64,000 nt of DNA from NCBI GenBank assembly GCA_000469685.2, contig LS997563.1, positions 10,752,940 to 10,816,939 of the forward strand, in the 5' to 3' direction. The notes under the pieces were generated by a model, which saw nothing but the letters and a program-made list of their open reading frames with translations, did not search any database and was not told where the DNA came from. Origin of the DNA: Haemonchus contortus (Eukaryota; Nematoda; Chromadorea; Rhabditida; Trichostrongylidae). The position numbers and the translations under genes are program-made. Below, piece after piece: positions 37,493 through 49,772 of this stretch (position 1 is its first letter; every line of letters starts with the position of its first letter).

Positions 37493-40400
37493 ATGGAATT
37501 GAACTTTATGCGAGTGGATTTTGCACAAGTTGGTACGACAAACAGGACGTGTATGCGGGTAATCCCATCTGAGAAACTTGACAGATCGAAGAAAAAGCGG
37601 CCATTGGAGAGGGTAAGAAGCGTGGTAGCATTGATTTTTAGAAACAACCTTAACATACCTTATTAAGGTCGTCGTGGGAAGTCAGAACGGCTGTGTGATT
37701 TGCCTTTGTCGGAAAAACAACGATACACAAGTAAGTTGGATTTAATAATGAAAAGGCAACGTATTGGGTTGTAAAGCATGCCTGGTGTAGGTCATGATAC
37801 TTTAGAACTGTCTTTTATTGATTGACCAAGTACCGCGCCGCATTGGCGCGCGTGCGTAAGACTTTCTTAGACCCGGACAATTGGTCACATTCTTTCCAAT
37901 GAAAAGGAGTTGAAGCAATTTTTTAATATTCTCTGATTTTTCTTCCTCTATAACTTTCACTCCTCTTTATTGTAGCTTTCAGATCATCTACAAAACGTTA
38001 CCAGGGCCTCCTATTGAAGCCCTATGTCTTGGTGGGGCTCTTGGCACACTTCAAGACAAGGTGGGTTGAAGTTTTCCGACATGAAGACTTCCATTTTGAG
38101 GTTATTTTGCTGATTATTCGAAGTCTGCAAGCTTGCGTCGACTAGCAGGGTTCGCACGCCAATTGATGACGATGGTGAAGGACTGACAGGCGCTGATAGC
38201 TTCTGTGTGGCCAGCGGATGGAATACATCCGGATTCCTGGTCTCATCAATCCATTGAGCAATCTGCACCGAATTTCAGGTATTCGTGGCCTCCGGTAGCA
38301 ATGTACGAGGTATTGGAAAGAAAGGAAAACAGTTTTTCTCTTTCGATACCAGTATGGCGGAAACGGCGAAGAGAATGTAAGTTTTAAGTGTTGCCAATCA
38401 AAAGCTGAGAGGTCGAAAGTTCCGAAACCTCATCTTACTGAGATCACCAGAGGAAATTGAGCTTTCCTTATCATTATCATAGTACTCTAGGTTCATCCAC
38501 GGTGTCGATCTACTATTGACCGGTCAGAAAAGTGTTAATCATTATCACGACTGCGCTGATGCCAATGTGGGTGATATTTTCGCTTTCTGTGAATTTCCAA
38601 TTTCCATCCCATTTTCACTGTTCAGGAGCTCAACTTGATTGACATGATATTATGTCAGTTTATTTTTTAGTTATCTTTTTTCATAAAAGTTTACCAAATT
38701 TCGAAGGCTAAAGATTACGATTCATAGCGTTATTGATCAGTAGTACCGATGTCCTTTTTATTTCTATTTATCTTATCTTATTTACATCATTTTTTGATAT
38801 GCATTTGTAGTACTGAAATATATTAATTTCAGCAGTGAGCAATGGAGTCAGCGAAGGCTGGCTGCGTTTACAGCATAAATATGCATAATTATTTTTATCT
38901 TTGATTTTACAACTTTTACGAATACCATTTCCGTAGAGCGCTCTATAGAGTTGTCACGGAAATTGTTTTTATTGATTAATTCATAGCATTACTGGAATAT
39001 TTTCAGTATGTCCTGTGTCCCGGAGATATACTGGACGTCGTTTGCCTAATATCCTCGACTGGCGCATGGAGTGGACGACCGTTCACCACGATCGTAGCTT
39101 GCGCGGATGCTACGATAAGGGTAAGTTCACTTCTGGAGACTTGCATCACAGGATAGTATTGGCACTAAAACTTAATTAAGGGTGCACGGAAGGAATGAAA
39201 AGGCATTTAGTTCTAGACACGAAGAGTTCATCTCAGTAGTAGGAGCTTTCTGGGATTATTTTGGTGCAAGATCATGCTATTATATATAGCACATGCACCG
39301 AGTTCCTTTTCTTCTTAGATATGTACAGATGTCGGCTCCTCCTCCCCAAAATGTCCAATAGCTCAAATAGTTCTACAGTATGGAGACAGGCCATTTCTCC
39401 TGTCAACAGCGTTGTCTTAATCGCTGTCATTTCGAAAGGTCTATACGTGAGAGAACTCTGGTCATTGTCCATATACCGTGTGAATGAGCTTCAGTAAAGT
39501 GAGGTCTGTTTTGTGTGCGGTACTATGTGGCTTGTACCGTCAAACTGTATGAACCGCACCGCAACCGCTCGCGCAATTTCCATATAATGCTCTCGTCTCA
39601 AATAAAGGCACGACATTGTCTGCCACTTCACTATCACAATGTATTCTAGTATTTTACATCCGTGATATGATTGAAATTTGCAATGGTTTTATGTGGTTTA
39701 GGTTATTGAAGGATCCAACATAGCATACGAGGTTCAACTGAGTTCAGTTCCACTAACTCTCTACTTATTCATGGGTGATGGAGGTTAGGTTTTTACCGAT
39801 TATCGCACTTAAAATGCAGTATTGTAACATATGCATATCTTTCTTGGCTAACGCCAGAATGATAAAATCATAGCCGATCATTTGGGAGATGCGCCATGAC
39901 TTTGATCCACATTTGTAGAAACGTTTGAAAGGGTATTCAGTTGATTCAGTGTAACTCAAGTTTCTATTTTCTCTGTAGCCAGTAGTCATGCGACTAGGCC
40001 AATTAGGACCTTCTTCTCCACCACCGATTCTCCCTTTGCTGTAATTACTCTAACCAAATGGAATGGTCTAAAAACCATTCGCTCACCGAAGAAACATGGA
40101 AAGACTCCTGAAAGTGCTGAATAACGTAGAGTATATCGGGTCGAATAATTCCCTCATTTTCTTACTTGAAGGTCACACAAAACAGTTAGTGTTGTACGGT
40201 ACTCGGGATGGAAAACTTGGTCTCCTAGATGTAAAACCTAAAGAAGGCGAGATCAAATGGGAAATCAACACTACGTCTGAAGGAGGTTTGTTTCTCAGCT
40301 ATTTCATCAAATTAGGGAAAGTCCAAGCCTGGGGACTGCAGGCAGAAAATGAAAAAAAAAATGCCGAAAAAGCGCTGTTTAGCGATTGGGATGAAGATGA

Positions 40401-43400
40401 GGTGTACCGGGGAAGTTCTGAGACTTTCGTATAGTGCGACTTCTGTCATATATCGCTATCGCCTCATCAAAATCAGTTTGACCAGTGAAAATGCAGACTT
40501 ACTGTCTATCTGAGATTTCAAGTACCCTTTGATGGGTTGAATAGGGAGGAGTTCATGGTCATGTGAGGTGAAGAAAACAAGGGAGTAGTAGAAATGGCAA
40601 AATATAAAACTTTCTCAACCAACCATTGTTCAGGTTGGACGAGGGTTTAGGCGGCCGAAAATGTCTACGGCAGCCTGCCTAGAGGCAATGGATTTTTAGC
40701 GACAAGATCCCTTCCGAAACCACTTTTCAGGAATTGTCGACTTGATTAGAGTAAATAGAGAAATTTTCCAGGAATCACTACGATCAAGTGCTATCCATTC
40801 ACGGAATCTGATTACCCCGATATTTTGATTGGAAAAGATGACGGTGTTCTGGAGATTTACACAGTTGACAATGAAGATCGTGTTACTCTGAACGGGTCAT
40901 ATGTGAGTCGAACCGGCTCTTTGTGTTTGAAAGTCAGCTCGGCAAAAATCAGCTATGCATAACCTCGATTAGTTTACTAGTACCAGGCCGAGGTATATTC
41001 ATGGTCAGAAGCAGGATTTGTCATCCAGACGGAATCCACTTTATGAACCTTTATATTCTAGCACTGCGAAGAGTCGATCACGGGTCTTGACTGTGGACGT
41101 GTCGGTTCTGAAGAAGAGAATGAAATCATCATCTGCACCTATACAGGTATAAGCTTCATAATTATGGGAGGGTTCAATACAATGATCGTTGGGCTGTTCG
41201 AGCTTGAAACGTGGATTTTACGAGTCTAGATCTTCCCACTAGTCATTCCAGTTTCTATGCTGATAGAAAGTTTGATGTTTGTATGTGATCATTGTTACCA
41301 ACAAGAATGGTTCGCTCTACGCTACATAAAAATCGAACACGAAAATCGACTTTCAGGATGGCTATTTTCCTTGACACCAACAAAATCTGGAGCTGTCCCA
41401 CAAGTAACGAAAGCAGCAAATGTGAACGTCAAGGTTCAGCAGTTAAAGTAAGCTTTTCCTTAGAGAGAACTATTCGAAATGTCTTTGATCTTATCAGAGT
41501 ATTTGTGAACGCTTTCGTTTGGGAATGGTTCATGACTGAGATGGGTGATGGGTCACCTTTGTGAGACAGCTGTGGAGATCGAAGCAGCGGATGAGCAAAC
41601 TGAAAACGTTGTCCAGATCACTACTTCAAATCTAGAACTACCCAGGTGAGGGATGGGATAACGCTAGATGGGTACCTTTTCTGTAACCAGTAATTGGTGA
41701 ATATTTGTTCAAGTTGGTGGTAATGGTAATGAGTTGTGAGCGGAAATATACCATTTCTATTCTAGGGGTGTTTAGATAAAAGGATTGTTTGAGTGGATTA
41801 GTAGGTAGAGAGGGAGAGCCGGGAATGGGTCCAGCTGTGAATAGAACTTGGTTATTGATGTTCTACCCCCTTCAAACTGGGGAATTCGAGGCAATCAAAG
41901 TATCTGGGTAATGATTCTATGAGTTAAAATAGTTGAGCATTGCTTGAAATGTTTTTTTTTTCTGACTCCACCTTATTTCTTCTGTGTCATACGGGATATT
42001 TCCTTGTGATTTTAGAAATGAAATCGAAGAATTGGAAACGAAATTGAATGAAGAACGTCTTCGCTATGGTGAAATGACGAAGAAAGGTGGATCACAATCG
42101 GCATACATTCCGACCTTCCAGGTAAAACTTCATAAAGGGCCTCATGATTATCTAGGGATGCCCTAAGAGCAGATCCGACCCTGCAACGTCACTCGAAGTC
42201 ACAAAAGCAGTATTAATGTTTTTATTCCTCGCTAATACTTTGTAACTAGCTTTCCGAAGCCTTCATTGAGTTACACTTCAAGAAAGGATCGTGTTTCTCT
42301 CCTTCGCATAATTTAAGCGCTTATCAGTCACTGAATCCAGAGTTGGGGCTTCGTGCACCCTAACTTCTGATTACTACCCTGATCACTGGTACTATACTTG
42401 GGAGTTAATGATTTATGTACAGGTCCCCGGAAAGATTGTTCCGATAATCAGTAAAATAATACAAAAAGTATGTTACTAATGAAAAATTAACTTCAGGTTC
42501 ATGACTCCTTTGAATTTTCCCCTCAACATGACGCCTACTCGCTTACCATCGAACTAGTTATACCTATCGATTTCATAATTGTTCAGGTAACGGCTAGTCC
42601 ATTTACTATCTTTACTGCTTCATAAAAAATACAGAAACTGTGCAGAACAGTGATTTTCCACATTTAGAGTAAAATGCCTGCTCGTTTGGTTGAAGTGGAA
42701 CGGAACGCATCAGTTGTGTGTCAACAACCTCAGAGCGAATATGTGAGTTGCCATCAGTTCCTAACAGGTCCTCAACTGCTTCTTCCTGTGGCAATTCAGC
42801 TTTCAATCTGTAGTTTTTCAAATTCAAAGCTGGTATATCAACAAACAGTACTTTATCGAGGAGAAAGTACTGGAAATTGGTTGATACGGTAAGATCCAAC
42901 ATTTCTAGAAAAGGCAGATGGCAATATTTACCCTGAACCTTCAGCCAGTGATCAAAAATTGGACCGGGAGGTCCTCTTGAAGGACTAGGTCTAGATATAC
43001 GGAGCTTTTGAAGTAAATGTTGTGTAGGCAAATGGTACCTATCTTACGCGTGACCCAAGGATGGAGTCCCAAAGGGATTACCGTCCAAACCAGCTGTGTT
43101 GTTCATCTTTCGTGAGTCAGTTGATTGGTACAGGACTCGATTTGAGTGATAGAAGCCCTTAATTGTACATCAGCTCATTGTACAGGTCACATGCTCACTC
43201 CAAAGTTGCTACGATTATTAATGGAAGTCAAATGCTCGGGTGCAGATCGGAAACGGAATTGAGGAGTGCTCCCACGACAAAGTCTCTGTAAGGGTTTCAA
43301 TTTTAGAATCCATGGTCACTGTTGGCGTCATACCGATGTCAAGCGAATGTTAGTCGAATCGAGTTACGTGTGAAAGTCGACGAAGGTACACATGGCTCCG

Positions 43401-46400
43401 TCGTGGTTTATATTTGCCCAAAAACACATCCGAAAACCGTTCAGGTGAGGACAAATATTTTTGAATTTTTACAATTGGTTATATACTACGAATTTTCTCG
43501 CTGAAGTTCCCGGCTTAATTTACTAAATATGAGCAATTCATGTGCATTAATGATATTCACGTACTCAATGCATCTGTAAGCCGTTTCTATTGAGGTCTCG
43601 AAAACTGGGCTCACCTGAGAAGTAATTGACATGGAACTCCAGAGGCACAGTCCGCTATGAAATTACCTGTGGTCCCTACAGATATCATAAGGGACGCTGT
43701 CAGGTCGAAGAACAGCCTAGATAAGGCGTAATGAGGGCCCCAAAACCGGCTTAGCCACCATGCACACCCCAAAAAGTACGAGTTTCCATGTCGTTATTGA
43801 GGCTACAGAGGTTGCACGATTTGCACCAGGATGCACATATTGCCCGCAGACAGATTGCTGTAGCCAGCTGTACGCTATGGCACAATATTTAGATTTTTGA
43901 ATTTTCTCCGCTACTTTTGGACTATAAATTCCACTATTCATCTGCAACTAGATTCGCCGAAAGTATCGTGAACTCTCCAGCTTGCCAAGCTTTGTTGAAA
44001 AAATCTAGGAGTTATTCGATGAGCGTGGCTTACATATGATTGTTTAATTTCTCTCGAAATCATAACCGAATCTTCTGCTCGTTCAGATTCGATCTTATGA
44101 GGTTAAACCTCTTTCATCTCACAATCGGGTACATTCGTTTGATATAAGCCGGCCACTGAACACTTTGTCATTTTCTGGTCAGTTTTTTCGAAAAAATCTT
44201 TGTAATTTTCTAAACTTTTCTCAAATAGTTTTTCAGCAATATCGTAATTTTTGAGCAGTATCGTAGATATCCTTTGGCTTCAGTTAGGATGTCACATAAG
44301 GAGGGTTGCTTGTTCACTCAGGGCGATCTAATCTGGAAGGATTGTGACGGGAATTGTAGAGGGGGATAGAACATTGGCTCCTACCAATCCAGCTGGGAAG
44401 ATGAAAAATAAAGAAAAAATGACTGAAGAGAAAAAATTAAGCAGTGGTGGCCAACGAAGGCAGTTCATTTGTCGGCTTGTCAACTGGATACAAACTATTC
44501 CTGATTATTTCCAGGAAACTTTTCTCTAGCTGAAGCCCACGCATGGTTGTCGATGATTGTGCCAGGCGTTCCGACAAAACCACCGCCTTCAGATACCGTC
44601 ACTGTCAATTACCAATCCACTTCCAATGCTCCAACACAGCTTCAAGCAATTTATTCGTAGGATTTCATTCTGCCTTTGCAAATAAATATCGTTTCTACTT
44701 TGGGAAGATGACTTTGGCTGTTTACAGAAAAGGATCCATAACGTTCCGGTCCGATTCAATTTCTACGATAGCAATCATTCGCGACATTATCAGTGAAGAC
44801 ACGACAAATCGCCAAATCAAAGTTCAGATTTCATGCGGTGAGCTCTAGAATTTTGGGATGTAGTGTTTATCGAAGAGAAATTCGTGCTGTATGGGGTAAG
44901 TTAGCCTTCTGAGAAGCCCCACGTACCTCCAAGGTTTCATTTTTTTCATACTTGCACTTAACAACATACAAACTATACATATTCGATCCGCTTTGCAAAT
45001 AAGCCCTTTCACTTTCCCAAAAAAAACGTGGGACTGCTCAGTGTTCACTTCACTCCGAGTAGTGATGACGTCTTTAATGTGGCTTATACAGCATCTTACT
45101 GTGGTCAGCAGATGGACTTGTTAGTACTTCTATCTCTCAGACGAGACTGGTACAAAAGGAATGGTCCCGGAGAGGCGGAGGGCTTGATTAGCCTGGGTAT
45201 CAGTTGAAGTGCCAGTGTACCTTCTTTAGCTTCAAATTGCTCGCAGGAACCTCCAAGACCGTTCTAGAGGTATCCAAGAGAACAAAGTATAGCTGTAACT
45301 CCAGGTTTTGAATTTTCGCCTCCCTTTGTATTGAACAGCTTTAGCGACTCCCTAAAAATTGAAATTCGCTTTAAAATCCTCCTCCGGTATCTTACTCATA
45401 GAATTTAGCCAAAGACATTGGCGTTCCCCGATTCATCGAGCTATTTCATCAGTTTCATCAGGTATTTTTTTAGACTGTGGTCAGATAGCAGGTAATAGAG
45501 GAGCCGAAAAATCTAGAAGTACCAACATACGTATCATCTAGACACATTATGCAAATAAAAATAAGTGTTGTTTCGAACAAAAAGGTTTTTATCTGCGGCT
45601 CACTCTAGGGGCAGTGTTTCGATTAATGCCTGTTCTCGTAATATTAACCATAATAGCTTCACCTCGTTATCGTTCTTATCCTTGCAGATGTCAATGACGC
45701 CAGTGTGGATCATTGCCTGAAGCTGATGCATCCACGTATGACACATCTGTTGAATCTGGAAAGGCGAAAGCTCATGGCAGCAGCTTTGAAGGTCAGTCTA
45801 CTCATTACTTTGGACTACTAGAACAACTTGAATGGGTAAAAGCCATGGGGGCAAAGTCAGTATATACTTCGGAAAAGATAAGGCCTAAGGGGAGGATCGG
45901 AGTATGAAATAGTCCTGATTCAGCTATAGAGTCGTGAAATTTCTGTTGGCATCAGAAAAATCATAGTTACCTCAAAAATTCGGAACGGCTTTGTTTTTAC
46001 CGCGATCCTGCAACACTTTAATAAAACTCTTAGGGATTCTTTTACGGTCGGTGGTACTGTAGAGTGGTGTCGGGATTACGATAATGTTTGGGCAATGTTC
46101 CAACTTTTGTTCCTACTTCTCTTGTTCTCTGTTCTGATCTATAAACTTTTCTGGTATTTTATTTATTTATTTTCTTCCTTTTGAATTGCTATTAAGGATA
46201 AATAAAAGGATAAAGTACAGTAGTACTAAACTGTTATAATCAATACTTTTAGGAATTGGAAGCAAACAGTGACGATGTATCTTTCTTGTCAGAGCAGAAC
46301 AAGAAAATTCTTCAGGACCATGACAAAATTTTCCAGGACGCTGAAAAGGACTCCATTGAGGTCTGGTTATCTATCCCAATACTCAGTATTTCAAATTAAA

Positions 46401-46613
46401 ATTTATTTTCTGGAAAACTACGAGGCGGCCTTTCAGGACAGCAGTATATGTGGATTATATGAAGCTCTATTACTGAACAGAGCTCGGCTGCATGGCCAAA
46501 ATGCTCGGGGAAAGATAGATGCTCTACGGGAGCTCCTTCTGAATGATTACTCATTAGAAAAGGTTATTGCATTCTTCAAAGCAGCGAATGACGAGTCATC
46601 GTTACGATATTAG
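37493..46613 (+). CDS. bbs-7: BBS7 orthologue (BBSome subunit, osm-12 in C. elegans)
   Basis: Twenty-one exons join in phase to 730 residues: 37493-37612, 37668-37730, 37983-38060, 38279-38376, 38491-38566, 39007-39120, 39702-39783, 40172-40285, 40772-40902, 41062-41146, 41357-41447, 42016-42121, 42497-42586, 42668-42742, 43307-43444, 44087-44177, 44515-44656, 44728-44837, 45688-45791, 46253-46360, 46437-46613. The start reads MELNFMRVDFAQVGTT. The N-terminal beta-propeller has VVVGSQNGCVICL, YGTRDGKLGLLDV and IGKDDGVLEIY. A coiled coil follows (EIEELETKLNEERL), then GAE/platform motifs (YRCQANVSRIELRVKV, NFSLAEAHAWLSMIVPGVP, FRSDSISTIAIIRDII) and a helical C-terminus. It is a core BBSome subunit for intraflagellar transport and ciliary membrane traffic in sensory neurons. 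Length fits the family. AATAAA overlaps the end of the stop-flanking sequence at 46614. Confidence 0.95.
43705..43748 (+). repeat. Dispersed repeat, copy 2
   Basis: TCGAAGAACAGCCTAGATAA... diverged copy of the 9319-9363 segment, in an intron of BBS7. Confidence 0.55.
45140..45200 (+). repeat. Dispersed repeat shared with 55326-55382
   Basis: GACGAGACTGGTACAAAA ... GGAGGGCTTGATTAGCCTGG lies in a BBS7 intron. The copy at 55326 has GACGAGTCTGGTACCAATT and AAAGCTTGATTGACCTGG with the same spacing. Confidence 0.6.
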
Positions 46614-46619
46614 AATAAA
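46614..46619 (+). terminator. Poly(A) signal of BBS7
   Basis: AATAAA starts on the base right after the TAG stop, so the 3' UTR would be very short. Confidence 0.6.
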
Positions 46620-47664
46620 GCTTATCTACTTTTTTTCGTATTGTAAACCGATGTTGATCCTCAGGATCCAATCTTTGTATCGTACATGCAGTGACGGCGC
46701 CTTGAGGCTTTTCCCCTTTCGTGTCTTTATGACTCTTTGAAACGGCCCACGATTCATCTGTTGATGATATTTTGTTTATCACGTTTCATGACAGTTGTGT
46801 TGGCCCGTATGCAAATCAAATGGCAAAAATAGGGGAAAGGTGGGAAAGGGAAGACTCCCTATCACCTCGTTGCATGACGATATTTGTTGATCCACATGGA
46901 CGATAGCGGCAATAGAGGTGTTCAAAAGTAGCGGTGTTGTTGAAGGTCAGAGGGTGAAAAGTGCGCATTCAAAAAATGCCTAATGTTTCCCTGACAACCA
47001 GAAAATTCCTCTCATACTTAAAAAAAATCATGTTTTTCTGACTACGATTAGCAACAGTTTTTTGATTTTACTGCCTCTTCCTACTCTATTCTTCGTTTCC
47101 GAAGTTTTCCTTCCAAATTAAAAAGTAGTTAACAAGAAGAGATATTGTCATATGAAAAAAAAACGATTCCGATGAATAACTACGACTTTCTATCCATCTG
47201 TGGTAACGTTTTTTATCTTCACTACCAACGCTAATTTATCAAATTTCAAAGTTGTTTCCATAGTTGAGGTTTCTTGTTAATGTGTTATCGAGTTTTGGGT
47301 TATCTCTTGGTAGTATTACCATTTACAATCTGTAATTTTGTGGATTAACGCTTTAGTGGTTATTGTGAGAACTGAAGGCAAGGAATTATCCAGAAACTGC
47401 ATGCCTTTTTTCCTTTTTGGACATTCCCTTCACGTACCTCCTTCATGGGTGTACTATGCCAGCTAATGACATTCCGTGTCGATGAGAAAATTGAAAAGTA
47501 GGGTGAAGTTAATTTTCTCAAAAGCTTAATCAACTTGAAAAGCTTACTGGCTGCCTCAATAGTAGCTTTCCGAGAAAAAAAGACTGAAAGAGCAGCTCTG
47601 ACTGTTTTTGATGAGTTTCTATCTCTTAAAAAATGCAGGTCGTATAGTTTTGCATACTATTTTT
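46620..47664. other. No gene seen
   Basis: AT-rich intergenic DNA after BBS7, without a supported exon. Confidence 0.6.
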
Positions 47665-47729
47665 TCTGTCTGTCTGATCGTCTCACGTCTGTCTGTTTGT
47701 CTATCTCCTTGTGTCTGTCTCCCTGTCTT

Positions 47730-47820
<91 letters not shown>

Positions 47821-47958
47821 GCCTCTGTCTGTCTGTCTGTGCGTCTGTGTGTCTTTCTGTCTTCTGTCTGTCTGTCTGTCTGTCGGTCTCTCTCTCTATC
47901 TGTCTCCCTACATGTCTGTCTAACTGTCGGGTTGTCTGTCTATCTCTCTGGCTGTCGA

Positions 47959-48003
<45 letters not shown>

Positions 48004-48047
48004 ACGCCTGTTTGTCTGTCTGTCCGTGTGTTTGTCTATCTGTCTTC
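47665..48047 (+). repeat. (CTGT)n microsatellite
   Basis: About 380 bases of CTGT tetranucleotides with point changes. Pure runs lie at about 47757-47820 (16 units) and 47961-48003. Because the period is four, more than one frame stays open, giving a spurious 293-codon Ser/Val/Cys/Leu frame on the plus strand and a 137-codon Arg/Gln/Thr/Asp frame on the minus strand. A pyrimidine-rich tail goes on to about 48400. Confidence 0.97.
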
Positions 48048-48627
48048 TGCCGACCTGAGTCATCTATCAATCCCTTTCTTTTTCATCCTTTTCTTTTTCG
48101 TCCCGATTTCTCCTTCTCCTCCTTTCCTTTCTTTCGTTCTTCCCCTCCTCTTTCTTCTGTTTACTCTCTTTTCTTTCCAACAACTTCCCCATTCTTCGTA
48201 ATTTTCGTCGGACAATTTAATCTTCCAGTTCTTACGTCGGTCTACTCATCTCATCACTTATCAGTTCATCTGTCATCATGCTCTTTCTCAATGTTTGGAG
48301 TTCTGTTTTTCCCTTTGATAACCATTTTTTCCCTAATTCTGTGTCTGTTTGACCGTATCATTGTCTGTTATTCTGACTATTTTTTTGTTTATCCTCCTAT
48401 CAATTTCAATATTTGAATAACTGTTTATAACCGTTCGGCATTCACACACTCACAGACACATATTCAAAGGTATACGTGAATCAACGCCACTATATGAATC
48501 AGCGTTTACGTTCAAAGATGTGTACAGTGCGGGGAGGAACAGACGCAAAGTCAAAAACATAATCGTGGGGGGAAAATATGATGAAGAAAAGGTTAAATGA
48601 GAAACATCGTGAGAAGTGGGGGGAGGA

Positions 48628-48637
48628 GGGGGGGGGG
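48628..48637 (+). repeat. Poly-G tract (10 G)
   Basis: Ten consecutive G in a purine-rich stretch (GTGGGGGGAGGAGGG...). Confidence 0.9.
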
Positions 48638-48639
48638 AA

Positions 48640-49711
48640 TAAAAGTCTTCCATGGCTGGCTAGGAGAGAAAACGTAGAGGACGCAGTACGTATTGTACAT
48701 AGTAGAGATGTCAGGCATGGCATCAGAGCTGATAGTCCGATGGATCAGTTCTGCTTGCTTTGTGCTATATCTGATACAAAGAACTGTAATTCTCAACCTG
48801 AGAAGTACCGCTATTCAACGCGGAGGAATCCAACTTGGAACCGAGACTGCAGCTAGGTGACCCTCCTATTACATTCACTCTCACCACCTTCCCTTCCTTA
48901 TTCCACCCTCTCCTCCAATCCCAAAGGCCAGCTTAGAACGAGATCTCTGAGGCTCTTCCGTCTTTAACAATTTCCAGAAGCTTGGAACACATGGAAGATG
49001 TTACGGTATACTAGTTGCTGGCTAGTGATATAAAAAGGCTTGTAAAGTACTTGTTATGCCGCCTCTTTTGTCAAAATGACTTGTTCAACATTACTATATG
49101 CTGTTCATAGACAGTGGGTACTATTTGCGTGTTCATCCCAAACCAGGCAATAGCAGGCGAAAGTGCAAATGCATGGCGCACTCCTAACAACGTTTTTTGC
49201 TCAAGTACATTTTCTCATATCCGTTCCGGATCCCCACTCTATTTCATGTCCTCTAAGGTCGTATTTTTTTATTCAGTGAGCTCTCTTGACTGAGTTAATG
49301 CATTTCCACTTGCTCATTCGACGAACGGCTAATTGAAATCCACGGGTTATCGCCCTATCTGACCGTTTTTTCTTCGGCCACCTCCCATGGGACCGTTGTT
49401 GGGATGAGCATGGCCGATGTACATCGCATTCATTTGCGTTTTTCCGTAACGTCCTCGAAAAAGACTGCTGTCCCGTCCTGCAATCATCAATTGCCTTTTG
49501 CACAGAGCAGAGCAGCAGTAGAGCAACCGGCAGAGCTGAGACGGCGGTCCAGTGAACTCCGCCCCTCGTCTGGCCTGTTCGACTCCGCCCTACCCGATTT
49601 CCACGACCACGACGGCGACGGCACGGGGTGATTTTTCAGTTCCCCTGAATTCCTTCTAGTCGATCTCTCTGCTGCGGCGCCGTTAGACGCCTTATCAATG
49701 TAGTGAAATCA
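48640..49711. other. No confident gene; GC-richer block near 49340-49660
   Basis: Open frames cross 49273-49631 on both strands, but without splice or family support. The block is GC-richer than its surroundings and lies just before the candidate exon at 49712. Confidence 0.4.
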
Positions 49712-49772
49712 ATGTACTCTGCAATCGTCGTCTTTTTCTATTCGATACAGTCGATTATTGGCTACGTTGAAG
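49712..49772 (+). CDS. Possible signal-peptide exon of an unknown secreted protein
   Basis: ATG opens MYSAIVVFFYSIQSIIGYVE and ends in phase 1 at GAAG/GTATGG. Length and phase are like the signal exons of genes A, B and C. No following exon with matching phase could be secured. Open frames at 50318-50606 are on the same strand but unrecognised. Confidence 0.3.

Noticed and set aside
37456..37656. 66-codon minus-strand frame
   Set aside because: Antisense to BBS7 exon 1.
38011..38268. 85-codon minus-strand frame that reads like protein
   Set aside because: It lies opposite exon 3 of BBS7 and the following intron, which are firmly placed by homology.
40096..40434. 112-codon ATG-initiated frame
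   Set aside because: Only 40172-40285 of it is a BBS7 exon; the rest is intron read-through on both sides.
47535..48416. 293-codon plus-strand frame and 137-codon minus-strand frame
   Set aside because: Both are products of the CTGT microsatellite; the residue pattern simply follows the repeat.
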